Source: WLJO01 sp945889085
Lineage (GTDB): Bacteria > Actinomycetota > Acidimicrobiia > Acidimicrobiales > Ilumatobacteraceae
Direction of reading: 5' to 3'
NCBI GenBank assembly: GCA_945889085.1
Contig: CAMDBM010000004.1
Span: 22,677 to 86,676 of the forward strand
DNA length: 64,000 nucleotides
Shown: positions 32,997-41,251 of the stretch, in pieces
Position numbering within the stretch: position 1 is the stretch's first letter
Layout of the letters: the number at the start of each line of letters is the position of its first letter
Translations under genes and position numbers: made by a program
The notes under the pieces: model-generated
Seen by the model: the letters and a program-made list of their open reading frames with translations, nothing else
Told to the model about the DNA's origin: nothing
Databases searched by the model: none

Positions 32997-35900
32997 CTAG
33001 CGAACGGGCCGCGGGCGAAACCGCCGGGCGGCCCGTTGTGCGTACACAAGTACTTGCTCCCTGCGTGGCCACAGGCCGAGCGAGAGCAGCGCGAGGGCGC
33101 CCAGTAGGAACAGCCAGGGGTAGTGCGGGTAGGAGCGGTACGAGAAGCGGATCGTGTGCTGCCCGGGCCCTACCTCGACACCAACGATGCTCGGCGCCAT
33201 CATCACGGTGTTCGCGCTCTCGCCGTCGACGGTGACGCGCCAACCCGGGTCGTAGGTTGCCTTGAGCACCACAACCGACTGTCGTTGTGCCGAGACCGTT
33301 GCCTCGAAAATCCCGTCGGCCCGTTGGTTCGATTGGTTGATCACGGTGCCCGGCGGCGAGTCGGTCGCGGCGGTGACGGTGTCGGGGAGGGGTTTGTCCC
33401 CATCGAAGGCGATGCCCGGGTACACGCTGCGGCTCGCCTGGTCCGAGCCGCGGAATGCGGCGGTTGCGTCGTTGATGTCAACACGATTCGCGCTGATCGA
33501 GCCGACGCGATCCACAACTTGGAAGTAGCCAGTGGTCTCGATCGCGTAGAGCGTGCTGCCCCCGAGCGTCTGGACCACGGTATGGGGCACCGCGGGGACG
33601 CGGGAGGTAGGCGCGATTATGTACCTGACGTTCAGCATCTCGTACTGCGACAGGTTGTTCTCGTCGAAGGACGCCTCGATGTCCGTGGTCAGCGACTGGA
33701 CCGTACGGAAGGTGAAGCCGACGCCGTCGGTGTCGTTGTGGCTGGTGTAGTGAAGGACGGGCACGAAGCCCACTTTGTACGACGGACCCCAGTTGCCGCG
33801 CGTGCCGGCGTAGACGCGGCCGTCCCCCCGGTTGTTGGCAACCTGCAGGAGGGCGCTGACGTCGGGGCCGTCGATACGGTCGTAGTCACGCTGCTGGTTG
33901 ATGAACGCCCATCCACCGCGGTCGTAGTCCCAAGTGTTGCGCCACGAGGGGCTGAGAGCGATCGCTCCGAGGACAACGACCGCCGTTGCACTAACCAGCG
34001 ACGGGATCGAGTTCTTGGCGGCGGGGGTCGGTGAGCCGGCGCTCCCGTAGCGATCCCAGACAGCGGTGGCCCCCTGCACGACGAGCCGCGCAAGGGCCAC
34101 GGTACCGATACCTGCAAGAAGGATCCCTGCCATCTGGACACCGATGATGAATCGGTGCATCTGGAGGTCCTCGCTGCCCGGGAGCACGTTGATCATCGAC
34201 TTCCAGGTGACGCGGCCGAAGTAGAGCAGCAGGCTGAGGGTCCAGAGGCCGAGCACGATACGGGCGCGTTCCTGACCGAGGTGGAGCGCGCACACGACGA
34301 ACCCGACGGCAGCGAGGATCGTGATGACCGGAAGGTGCCTGCCGTCGTAGAGCGCACCGCGGAACAGCCACCCGAGGATCACCTTTGCCCCGTACGAGTC
34401 GTTGTACAGCGTCCCCTTGTAGAAGGTGGACTGCGCCGAGTACTTCTTGTCGGTGAGGAGGGGTACGAGTACCCAGGCAGCGGTAAGGAGACCACCTGCG
34501 CCGAGCAGGGCGGTTCGCCGAACGCGTGCGCCGAACTGTTTGTTCGTGAGGAGACCGAGCACGGGTAGGCAGAGGACCGCGAGGTAACCCGTCATCAGAT
34601 GGGTTGCGATCGTGAGCGCGAGCGCGAGCGCGGCCAGTGGGTACCCGCGGCCGAGGCGGATTGCCCGTGACATCAATCCCCACGTGAGGGGGAGCAGCCA
34701 CATGCCCCACAGTTGTGTGTAGACCCCCCAGCCCTGGAACGTGTAGCTGCCGTGCTCGTAGCCGTAACTCGGGATGCTCACGATGAGCGGACTGACGAGT
34801 GCCGCAGCCGATGCGGCCCATCGTCCCCAGCCCATGAGTCGCCCGCCCCAATAGACCGAAATCGGCCACAGGGACACGAGCAGGTACAGGATCCAGAGGT
34901 ACATGCTGCTGACGCTCATGTGCAGAATGCGGCCGAGGATCGCCGTCACCGTGTACGGCAGGCTCTGGTAGTGGTGGAAGAACGAGGAGCCGAGGGTGAG
35001 ATCCGGAAACCATCCGTCGAGCGGCAAGCGACCCCGCTCCAACTGTCCCGATGCCCACCGGATCATCTGGAGGTGGAAGGTGCTGTCGTTGAGCGTGCGC
35101 GCGGACCGCAACTCGCCGCGGAGCGCCAGCAGGCCGAAGGTGCAGGCGAGCGCAACGAGCGAGCGTGGTCCGTGCCGAAGCCAACCCGACGGTGCCGGCT
35201 TTTCGGCCCCCGGCAGCGGGATCGCCGTCCGGACACGGTGAAGGGCCGCGATCGCCGTGCGCGCCAGCGGGGCGGGCGGCAGTTCGGTGTCGGGTTCCGA
35301 AGCGGTCTGCTCGTTGTTTCCGGTTGCGTCGCGGGCCGCGGCCCGCTCGGGTGCTGGCGGTACCGGCCGACCCCTGTCCGGAACGCTGTCGGAACGCCCT
35401 GGAGCGAGCATCTGCCTGGCCCACACGCGCGGCAGTTGCGGGCGGAGCAACCATCGGTAATACACGCCCACGAAGGCAACGGTCACCACGACGACAAGGA
35501 ATGACCACAGTTTCTTCTGCCCGGTGTCGACGGCGTCGATGTTTCCGAAGAACCACCGGAACCATGGCTGGATCGTGAGCCCGTAGACGCGCCCGACGCG
35601 GCCGCTCGCGTCCCACTGCCCGTTGTACAGCGCGAAGGGGTACCACAAGTTGAGCACGAACAGGATCGACAGCGTCCAGTACGCGGCCCGGAACCAGCGC
35701 CACATGAGGAGCGGGCCGAGGCACGCGATCACCGGGAACATGTACCGCTCGTGCATCCGCGTGAGCATGGTGTACGCGAGCAGGTTCGTGGCCACAGCGG
35801 TTGCGATGAGCGTGCGCGCCTGATTGCAACCGCGAGTGATGGCACGGTGGGCTGCCCAGAGCAGTGCGATCGCTCCGAGGCCCACGATGATCGTTCCGAA

Positions 35901-36833
35901 GGTGTTCGCCTTGATGCCGAAGACCTTGACCACCTCGAACTGGCCGTTCCAGTAGTTGTCGGAGTCACGTTTGAAGAAGCCGAACAGGCCCCAGAAGTTG
36001 AAGGCGTTTGCGCTCGTCACCGGATAGGTCTTTGCTGAGCTGCGCAGGAAGTTGACGAGGCCGCTCGGCGACAGGCCGAAGGGCACGCCGGAGAATGCCC
36101 AGATGGAGCCCGACACGACGGTGATGAGCGCGAGTCGCGCCGCCCCGACGAGGCGCTGCGCCGCAGGCGTGTCGACGACGTAACGCCGGATGAGAATGTA
36201 TGCAAGCACCGGGGCAAGGAAGCCGGCCTGTGGCTTGATCGCGAGCGCCACGGCGAACAGCACCATGCCACTGAGGTCACGAGCAACGCTGCGGCGTCCG
36301 GTGAGGAGCAGTAACAGGGTGCCCATCACCATCGAGGAAGGCACGGAGTCGACCTGGCCCCAGACGGCCCCCACACCGAGGACTGCCGGGTTGAAGAGCA
36401 CGGCAACCAGCACGATCGGGCGGATCGGCAGGCGTCGGCGGACCGACTCAGGTGCCAGACGGGCGGCAAGGAGTGCGGTGCACCAGGCAAGGGCAAGGTC
36501 GCCGATCAGGATCGGCAGCTTGAGGAGTTGGTAGCCGGGCGACTGTTGGATCTTCCCGAGGAACGCAAGGACGTAGAGGTAGCCCGGTGGGTAGTCGGCG
36601 AAATAGTCCGGGGCATAGAAGTGACGGAGCCCCCGCTCCTGAAGGCGGCCTGCCCATTCCCGGAAGTACCGCAGGTCCCCGTAGAACCCGAAATGGGGAG
36701 CGAGGAGCAGGCGGACCACCACGGCGATGACAATGATCCCAGTGAGGCCAAGAGGGTGGTCGAGCCTGCGCCACCAACGGGCTAGGCCGGGGGATGTCTG
36801 CCGGGCGGTTGAACTGAGCGGTTCGGCAGTCAT
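32997..36833 (-). CDS. Very large polytopic GT-C-type membrane glycosyltransferase, apparent double-domain fusion
   Basis: The 1278-residue membrane protein appears to be two GT-C-like halves joined in one chain. Residues 1 to about 480 look like a polyprenyl-phosphate-sugar-dependent glycosyltransferase (acidic FYGDLRYFREWAGRL in the first outer loop; ADYPPGYLYVLAF; AVWGQVDSVPSSMV). Residues about 480-560 are a hydrophilic linker, and the rest has a second membrane block (LNDSTFHLQMIRWASGQLE, WFPDLTLGSSFFHHYQSLPY) of the PTPS_related/YfhO-like type with a C-terminal periplasmic beta domain (QRQSVVVLKATYDPGWRV). Each half has a loop with acidic residues of the type used to bind sugar-phosphate lipid. 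It is in one operon with the GT2 protein. Role in envelope glycan synthesis is inferred. Confidence 0.85.
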   Translation of the reverse strand: MTAEPLSSTARQTSPGLARWWRRLDHPLGLTGIIVIAVVVRLLLAPHFGFYGDLRYFREWAGRLQERGLRHFYAPDYFADYPPGYLYVLAFLGKIQQSPGYQLLKLPILIGDLALAWCTALLAARLAPESVRRRLPIRPIVLVAVLFNPAVLGVGAVWGQVDSVPSSMVMGTLLLLLTGRRSVARDLSGMVLFAVALAIKPQAGFLAPVLAYILIRRYVVDTPAAQRLVGAARLALITVVSGSIWAFSGVPFGLSPSGLVNFLRSSAKTYPVTSANAFNFWGLFGFFKRDSDNYWNGQFEVVKVFGIKANTFGTIIVGLGAIALLWAAHRAITRGCNQARTLIATAVATNLLAYTMLTRMHERYMFPVIACLGPLLMWRWFRAAYWTLSILFVLNLWYPFALYNGQWDASGRVGRVYGLTIQPWFRWFFGNIDAVDTGQKKLWSFLVVVVTVAFVGVYYRWLLRPQLPRVWARQMLAPGRSDSVPDRGRPVPPAPERAAARDATGNNEQTASEPDTELPPAPLARTAIAALHRVRTAIPLPGAEKPAPSGWLRHGPRSLVALACTFGLLALRGELRSARTLNDSTFHLQMIRWASGQLERGRLPLDGWFPDLTLGSSFFHHYQSLPYTVTAILGRILHMSVSSMYLWILYLLVSLWPISVYWGGRLMGWGRWAASAAALVSPLIVSIPSYGYEHGSYTFQGWGVYTQLWGMWLLPLTWGLMSRAIRLGRGYPLAALALALTIATHLMTGYLAVLCLPVLGLLTNKQFGARVRRTALLGAGGLLTAAWVLVPLLTDKKYSAQSTFYKGTLYNDSYGAKVILGWLFRGALYDGRHLPVITILAAVGFVVCALHLGQERARIVLGLWTLSLLLYFGRVTWKSMINVLPGSEDLQMHRFIIGVQMAGILLAGIGTVALARLVVQGATAVWDRYGSAGSPTPAAKNSIPSLVSATAVVVLGAIALSPSWRNTWDYDRGGWAFINQQRDYDRIDGPDVSALLQVANNRGDGRVYAGTRGNWGPSYKVGFVPVLHYTSHNDTDGVGFTFRTVQSLTTDIEASFDENNLSQYEMLNVRYIIAPTSRVPAVPHTVVQTLGGSTLYAIETTGYFQVVDRVGSISANRVDINDATAAFRGSDQASRSVYPGIAFDGDKPLPDTVTAATDSPPGTVINQSNQRADGIFEATVSAQRQSVVVLKATYDPGWRVTVDGESANTVMMAPSIVGVEVGPGQHTIRFSYRSYPHYPWLFLLGALALLSLGLWPRREQVLVYAQRAARRFRPRPVR

Positions 36834-36905
36834 GGCTTGGGGGCAACACCTGTCGTGTGTGATGAAAAATGTTACGGCGAGTGGTGGACCCGCTAAAACT
36901 GGAAA

Positions 36906-36932
36906 CTACCCGTGACCTTCGGCAACGGGTAG
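36906..36932 (+). other. Small stem-loop in the leader region upstream of the collagen-like gene
   Basis: CTACCCGT (36906-36913) and ACGGGTAG (36925-36932) pair perfectly across 11 bases. There is no T-run. It lies about 26 bases upstream of the -35 box, so it may be an operator or a terminator for nothing visible on the left. Confidence 0.3.
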
Positions 36933-36957
36933 GAACGTCCTTGCTGTACGTACTGCG

Positions 36958-36986
36958 TGGACATTCAGCGATACTGCGCTTACAGT
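36958..36986 (+). promoter_or_regulatory. Promoter for collagen-like gene (TGGACA - 17 - TACAGT)
   Basis: A -35-like TGGACA (36958-36963) is 17 bases from TACAGT (36981-36986), which ends 6 bases before ATG 36993. This is the most complete sigma-70 type promoter outside imuA' and suggests the interrupted gene is still transcribed. Confidence 0.5.
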
Positions 36987-37121
36987 AAAGGAATGCAGGC
37001 AGTTTTGGGTGGATTTAGGGGCATGCGTACGGTGGGGCGAGCCTTCGGTGGGGTTGTGGTGGCGGCGGTGCTCGCTGGCACTTCGTCGCTCGTGTTGTCA
37101 ACTCCGGCTTAAGCACAGACG

Positions 37122-37430
37122 GTGGTGACCGGAACCGTGCGCGCATGTGTGCGCGTAAAGGGCACTACGAGTCAGAAGGGTGCCGTGCGCATCCTCAGCT
37201 GGCCTGGGGCGAGGTTTGTCGGAGCAGGACCCAAGGCGTGCACCACGAATGAGGTCAACGTCTACTGGGACTTCTACGGCGGTGGCAACGGCCCGATCGG
37301 CCCCGACGGCGACACGGGCGTGGCCGGCCCGAAGGGCGATACCGGCCCCGGATACACGGCCACGGCGTCCGGATTGCTCGCTGTCGGAACCGGCCTGCGC
37401 ACATTTTCGACCCAGACACGCCTCGCATAA
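37122..37430 (+). CDS. Fragment of collagen-like protein between the two stop codons
   Basis: This 102-residue open piece starts at the GTG at 37122 only because it follows the first TAA. It holds the N-terminal globular part (RACVRVKGTTSQKGAV, CTTNEVNVYWDFYGGG), one short collagen-like run (GPIGPDGDTGVAGPKGDTGPG) and the first half of a globular module up to the second TAA. By itself it has no signal peptide or good ribosome site, so as a separate gene it is doubtful; it belongs to the larger interrupted frame. Confidence 0.4.
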   Translation: MVTGTVRACVRVKGTTSQKGAVRILSWPGARFVGAGPKACTTNEVNVYWDFYGGGNGPIGPDGDTGVAGPKGDTGPGYTATASGLLAVGTGLRTFSTQTRLA

Positions 37431-37445
37431 AGCGGTGGCGCCCGG

Positions 37446-40010
37446 GTGCGCCTCAGCGACCAGTCCGACAGCAGCAGGTTCCTCGAGGGCATCGTCGTGT
37501 CCTACGACGTCGGCACTGGTGCGATGACCGTATTGGTGGAACTCACCGGTGGGTCGGGATCGGCATCTGACTGGAACCTGAACCTCGCCGGCCTGCAAGG
37601 CATGCAGGGGCTACAGGGGGAGACGGGGGCCAAGGGTGATACCGGGTCGACGGGTGCGAAGGGTGACACCGGCCTAACTGGTGCAACAGGACTGCAAGGA
37701 CCCACTGGCCCCAAGGGTGACACCGGCCTAACTGGTGCCACGGGCGCCAAGGGTGACACGGGTGCAACCGGCCTGACCGGCGACACCGGCTTGACGGGTG
37801 ACACCGGCTTGACGGGTGACACCGGCTTGACGGGTGATACCGGCAGCCAAGGCGACACGGGCGCTGGTGTTACCGGTGCAACGGGTCTCACCGGAGAGAC
37901 GGGCCTCACCGGTGACACGGGTATTCAGGGCGCGACGGGTCTGCAGGGCCCGACCGGGCCCAAGGGAGACACCGGCTCCACCGGCCCGCAGGGCGACACC
38001 GGCATTCAGGGACTCCAGGGCGTGACCGGCCCCGGTTACAACGCCAGCTCGACCACCTCGGTGGCGATAGCGGTCGGCTCGAAGTCGTTCACGGTGCAGT
38101 CCGGCCTCGCGTACAGCGTGGGTGCGCGTGCGCGTGCTGCATCGGCGGCGGACGCTGGCAACTTTGTCGAGGGTTACGTGACGAACTACGTGGGCACCAC
38201 GCTCGTGGTGAACGTTGACTGGATCGGTGGCTCCGGCATGTACGCAGATTGGCTGATCAATATCTCTGGCAGCGTCGGCAGCACCGGCCCGACCGGTCCG
38301 ATTGGGCCCACCGGTCCGTCAGGTGTCACCGGCCCGACCGGCCCTGGTTATTACGGCACCTCGACCTCGTCGGTGCTCATCGGCCTCGGGGACAAGTCCT
38401 TCGCGACTCAGTCAAATCTCGGGTACGCCGAGGGCATGAGAGTGCGTGTCTGCGACTGTGGTGGCGGCAACGAGACCATGGACGGCGAAGTGAAGTCCTA
38501 CAACGTCGCCACCGGCGTGTTAGTGGTGACGGTTGACAGCATCGTAGGAGGCGGCACCAAGTCTGCCTGGTCCATCTATCTCACGGGCGACTTCGGTCCA
38601 ACTGGGCCGCAGGGCAACACCGGCACCACCGGGCCTCAGGGCGTCACCGGCCCCACCGGAGCGACAGTCGCGGGTACGGCGAGCTCGACGAGCAAGACAA
38701 TTGCGAACACGGGCTCGTTCACCGGGTTCACGACCTCGCCGCTCAACATGGCTCTCGTACCGGGTGTTCGAATCCGAGTTGCGATCACGGCGACACCGAC
38801 CTCGTACATGGAGGGCACGGTCACTTCGTACACCCCGGCTACGGGCGCGCTCACCTTCGCCGCCGACTATTCGTCGGGTTCCGGATCGGCGACGGCCTGG
38901 AACATCAACATCGCCGGTGCCGTCGGTACCACGGGGGCAACGGGTCTCACTGGCGCAACCGGTCTGCAAGGCCCGACTGGTCCGAAGGGTGACACGGGTT
39001 CGACTGGTCCGAAAGGTGACACGGGTTCGACGGGTCTGACGGGTTCGACGGGTCTGACGGGTCTCACCGGCGACACCGGCTTGACGGGTGCGACCGGTCT
39101 GCAGGGCCTGACGGGTCCGCAGGGTGATACGGGTGCGACGGGCGCGAAGGGTGACACGGGTCTGCAAGGCTCAACTGGCCCTATCGGTGCTGGGCTGGAG
39201 GTGCTCGGCACGTTCGGGGATACGGGTGGACTGAGCGGCGTCAGCGCTCCGGCAATCGGTGCCGCCTACCTGATCGTTGGTGATCTGTGGGTGTGGGACG
39301 GCAGCACCTGGGTGAACGCCGGCCAGATCCAAGGCGCGCTGGGTGACACAGGCCTCCAGGGCGACACGGGCGTTCAGGGTGACACGGGTAGTCAGGGCGG
39401 CAAGGGCGACACCGGTTCGCAGGGCCTGCAGGGCCTGACCGGTCCGCAGGGTGATACTGGTGCTACCGGTATTCAGGGCCCCGCGGGCGCAACGGGCCCC
39501 GTTGGTGCAAGCGGTCTGCAGGGCCCCATCGGCCCGACGGGCGATACCGGGGCAACCGGCCCTCAGGGCGACACTGGTCTGCAGGGCTCCACCGGCCCGG
39601 CCGGTGCTACGGGGCCCACGGTCGGCGCTGGATTGATCAGCGGCGGAGGAGCATCGGCCAACTTGGATGCGGCCGTATCGACCTACGTCGGCCCCTTCTT
39701 GTGGCCCAATGGGTCAACCGCGACAGAGTCTGATGCACAGGTCACGCTCCTGCGGGCAGGAACACTGTCGAACTTTGTGTTCGTGGTGAAGGCTGCGCCG
39801 GGTGCCGGCAAGTCGTGGGTGGCGACTGTTCGCAAGAACGGTGTGAGTACCGCAGTCACGTGCACGATTAGCGGCACACCTGCAGTTCGTTGCACCGACA
39901 CCACAAACACTGTGTCCTTCGCGGTCAATGACAAGATCTCGATCCTGATTGTCCCGTCTGGCGGTCCGGCGAACAGCAACACGGCTGCTTGGGTGGCTAA
40001 TTTCGGCTAG
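37446..40010 (+). CDS. Collagen-like triple-helix repeat protein, main intact part
   Basis: This 854-residue open part follows the second TAA. It alternates collagen-type GxY tracts, with GDTG, GPTG, GPKGDTG and GLTG units, and globular modules of about 85 residues with the pattern GxGY..S..SV.IG.G.KSF..QS.L.Y..G.RVRV. ... .Y...TG.L.V.VD...G.G....W.I.I.G. Modules lie at about 38030-38275, 38340-38595 and 38670-38935 plus the half at the start. The C-terminal about 120 residues (after GAGLISGGG) form a beta-sandwich-like domain. Such proteins are usually exported surface or fibre-like proteins. The start at GTG 37446 has no ribosome site, so translation probably needs the upstream part. Confidence 0.7.
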   Translation: MRLSDQSDSSRFLEGIVVSYDVGTGAMTVLVELTGGSGSASDWNLNLAGLQGMQGLQGETGAKGDTGSTGAKGDTGLTGATGLQGPTGPKGDTGLTGATGAKGDTGATGLTGDTGLTGDTGLTGDTGLTGDTGSQGDTGAGVTGATGLTGETGLTGDTGIQGATGLQGPTGPKGDTGSTGPQGDTGIQGLQGVTGPGYNASSTTSVAIAVGSKSFTVQSGLAYSVGARARAASAADAGNFVEGYVTNYVGTTLVVNVDWIGGSGMYADWLINISGSVGSTGPTGPIGPTGPSGVTGPTGPGYYGTSTSSVLIGLGDKSFATQSNLGYAEGMRVRVCDCGGGNETMDGEVKSYNVATGVLVVTVDSIVGGGTKSAWSIYLTGDFGPTGPQGNTGTTGPQGVTGPTGATVAGTASSTSKTIANTGSFTGFTTSPLNMALVPGVRIRVAITATPTSYMEGTVTSYTPATGALTFAADYSSGSGSATAWNINIAGAVGTTGATGLTGATGLQGPTGPKGDTGSTGPKGDTGSTGLTGSTGLTGLTGDTGLTGATGLQGLTGPQGDTGATGAKGDTGLQGSTGPIGAGLEVLGTFGDTGGLSGVSAPAIGAAYLIVGDLWVWDGSTWVNAGQIQGALGDTGLQGDTGVQGDTGSQGGKGDTGSQGLQGLTGPQGDTGATGIQGPAGATGPVGASGLQGPIGPTGDTGATGPQGDTGLQGSTGPAGATGPTVGAGLISGGGASANLDAAVSTYVGPFLWPNGSTATESDAQVTLLRAGTLSNFVFVVKAAPGAGKSWVATVRKNGVSTAVTCTISGTPAVRCTDTTNTVSFAVNDKISILIVPSGGPANSNTAAWVANFG
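37788..37841 (+). repeat. Tandem 18-base repeat, three copies, in the collagen-like gene
   Basis: The unit GGCTTGACGGGTGACACC occurs at 37788, 37806 and 37824 (last copy GATACC). It codes for GLTGDT and keeps frame, so copy number can change by slippage without breaking the protein. Confidence 0.85.
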
Positions 40011-40155
40011 GAACGATCCCGGTCACTCCTCGTCGGCCGTTGTATCCGGTCGCCGTGGCGTGCCGTAACCACTCCGTCGGCGTCATGTCGGGGGAGGGCC
40101 TTCGTCTACCCGATACTGCGGACACGAGTTCATCGTCGTCTCCGCCAGCAACGCA

Positions 40156-40199
40156 CAACGGGCCGGGTTCCACGATTTTCGTGGGAACCCGGCCCGTTG
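40156..40199 (+). terminator. Bidirectional terminator between convergent genes
   Basis: CAACGGGCCGGGTTCCACG (40156-40174) pairs with 40180-40199 apart from one bulged base, around the loop ATTTT. It lies between the collagen-like gene and the convergent unknown gene and should stop transcription from both. The rest of 40011-40256 shows nothing else. Confidence 0.85.
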
Positions 40200-40256
40200 C
40201 CGTTGTTCACTGATGCTTACCGGTGCGGTCAGCAGGTGCCGACCGTGTGAGCGTGA

Positions 40257-40865
40257 TCAGCCGATCGGAACCACACGACCGGAGGTGGCCAGCGCAACTG
40301 CCTGACCGCTCGGGTCGTAGATCTCGATCTGCACGTCAACATTCGGGAACGCCACGTACACGTTTGTGATCTTGTTCTTGTTGTAGACGACGATCGAGCC
40401 GTCTGCGTTGGTGATGAGTACCGAACCCTCGGCTTCGCCAGCCTTGGTGGTAACTCCGAAGGCGTCCTTGATCGGGTACGAACCGATCACGCGGTAGATG
40501 GCTTGTGACTCGTTGGAGTTGCCGTCCTTGGGGATGTACCGGATGGTGGCCTGACCGTTTGCGAGCGTCTGGAGGACGTACTGATTGTCTGCCTCGTCGC
40601 CGGCCCAGTACACCTTGCGGCCGAGCGCTGTTACTGCGGTCTTCAGACCGTCGGCATTCAACCCGATTTGCTGTGTGGTCGAGCCGTTCGGGCTGGAGCT
40701 CTTGGAGTCGTTGCCACCCGCAGCGAACGCAATGATCGCGGCAATGATCACCACGATCACAGCACCCGCAATGGTCGCGGTTCTGCGGTTGTTCTGGAGC
40801 CAGGCACCTGCAGGGGGCTGCGGAGCGGCCGGTTGTTCCAGTTGGAAGTTCTCTTGATCGGTCAT
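40257..40865 (-). CDS. Membrane-anchored protein of unknown function
   Basis: The 202-residue protein has a short Gln/Pro-rich cytoplasmic N-terminus, one membrane helix (TATIAGAVIVVIIAAIIAFAAGG, about residues 30-52) and an outer domain of about 145 residues with beta-strand patterns (KVYWAGDEADNQYVLQTLAN; QATIRYIPKDG; VNVYVAFPNVDVQIEIYDP-like). I do not recognise the family. ATG 40865 is chosen because AAGGGTGG precedes it; the reading frame is open for 29 codons more. The gene is alone and convergent with the collagen-like gene. Confidence 0.75.
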   Translation of the reverse strand: MTDQENFQLEQPAAPQPPAGAWLQNNRRTATIAGAVIVVIIAAIIAFAAGGNDSKSSSPNGSTTQQIGLNADGLKTAVTALGRKVYWAGDEADNQYVLQTLANGQATIRYIPKDGNSNESQAIYRVIGSYPIKDAFGVTTKAGEAEGSVLITNADGSIVVYNKNKITNVYVAFPNVDVQIEIYDPSGQAVALATSGRVVPIG

Positions 40866-41018
40866 GAACCACCCTTGGGACGTACGGGACCGAGCGCTTG
40901 CTCGCGCTGGGTGGGAAAAGGCTAGCGCAGCGTGGTGGTCGAATGGTGGCACGGCGCAGCATGTTCACCGTGACGCCTGTCCCTGTTCCGCCCGTTCCCG
41001 CACGAGCCGAGTGGCCGA

Positions 41019-41024
41019 TACCGT
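41019..41024 (+). promoter_or_regulatory. -10 element (TACCGT), decides start at 41032
   Basis: TACCGT ends 7 bases before GTG 41032, the leaderless spacing seen elsewhere, which favours 41032 over GTG 41011 or 41023. Confidence 0.35.
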
Positions 41025-41031
41025 GCACTCG

Positions 41032-41241
41032 GTGAGCCGCCGCCAGTCCGTCCTGCTGTACGCCTTCTCGCTCTGGACCGTGTGGATCTGGGGTACTCGA
41101 ATCTGGAACATCTGGAACGACGACGAGCGCACAGCGGGGTTCAAGGCTGTGCACACCGTGCTTGCCGGCATCAGCGTCGTCCTCGCCGTGGCAGCGTGGT
41201 TCGTGGTGCGGAATATCCGTCGGGCTCGCCAGACCGACTAG
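41032..41241 (+). CDS. Small membrane protein of unknown function
   Basis: The 69-residue protein has two hydrophobic helices (SVLLYAFSLWTVWIWGTRIW and VLAGISVVLAVAAWFVV) linked by an acidic-basic loop (NDDERTAGFK), and ends in a basic NIRRARQTD. Small proteins of this look occur in actinobacteria, but I cannot assign a job. Its TAG stop is part of the proposed -10 box of the next gene. The start could also be GTG 41011. Confidence 0.6.
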   Translation: MSRRQSVLLYAFSLWTVWIWGTRIWNIWNDDERTAGFKAVHTVLAGISVVLAVAAWFVVRNIRRARQTD

Positions 41242-41244
41242 CCT
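41239..41244 (+). promoter_or_regulatory. -10 element (TAGCCT) overlapping a stop codon
   Basis: The TAG at 41239-41241 ends the small membrane protein and is the first half of TAGCCT, which ends 7 bases before GTG 41252. Confidence 0.35.
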
Positions 41245-41251
41245 TTCGACC

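Larger units (their letters stand above)
36993..40010 (+). pseudogene. Secreted collagen-like repeat protein, reading frame interrupted by two in-frame TAA codons
   Basis: Read in one frame, 36993-40010 codes for about 1005 residues with two TAA codons, at 37110-37112 and 37428-37430. The frame before, between and after the stops is continuous in sense: a signal peptide (MRTVGRAFGGVVVAAVLAG... ending STPA-stop-AQT), a Cys-containing domain, then collagen-like GxY runs and repeated globular modules. The first stop falls where an Ala-X-Ala signal cleavage site would have X. The second falls in a repeated module where two of its paralogues have Tyr (GLAYSVGAR, NLGYAEGMR versus RLA-stop-SGGAR). 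So both could come from TAC or TAT. It may be a recently dead gene, a sequencing or assembly error, or a programmed read-through; I cannot tell. ATG 37023 is an alternative start. Confidence 0.75.

Noticed and set aside
33991..35829. A 612-residue frame antisense-like to the GT-C fusion
   Set aside because: Same strand but another frame; composition is Arg/Pro-rich and has no membrane helices, unlike the true gene.
36834..36992. Insertion sequence remnant or attachment site left of the collagen-like gene
   Set aside because: Only an 8-base hairpin and a promoter are present; no terminal repeats or target duplication could be found.
37600..39620. CRISPR-like or minisatellite array
   Set aside because: The repeats keep codon phase and encode GxY collagen triplets; there are no unique spacers or cas genes.
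36993..40010. Genome-wide reassignment of TAA to tyrosine
   Set aside because: prfA is intact and atpE, atpG and the L,D-transpeptidase end properly in TAA, and Tyr is coded by TAC/TAT in the same gene.
37446..40010. Prophage tail-fibre gene as part of a prophage
   Set aside because: Collagen-like fibres occur in phages, but no other phage gene, integrase or attachment site is near.
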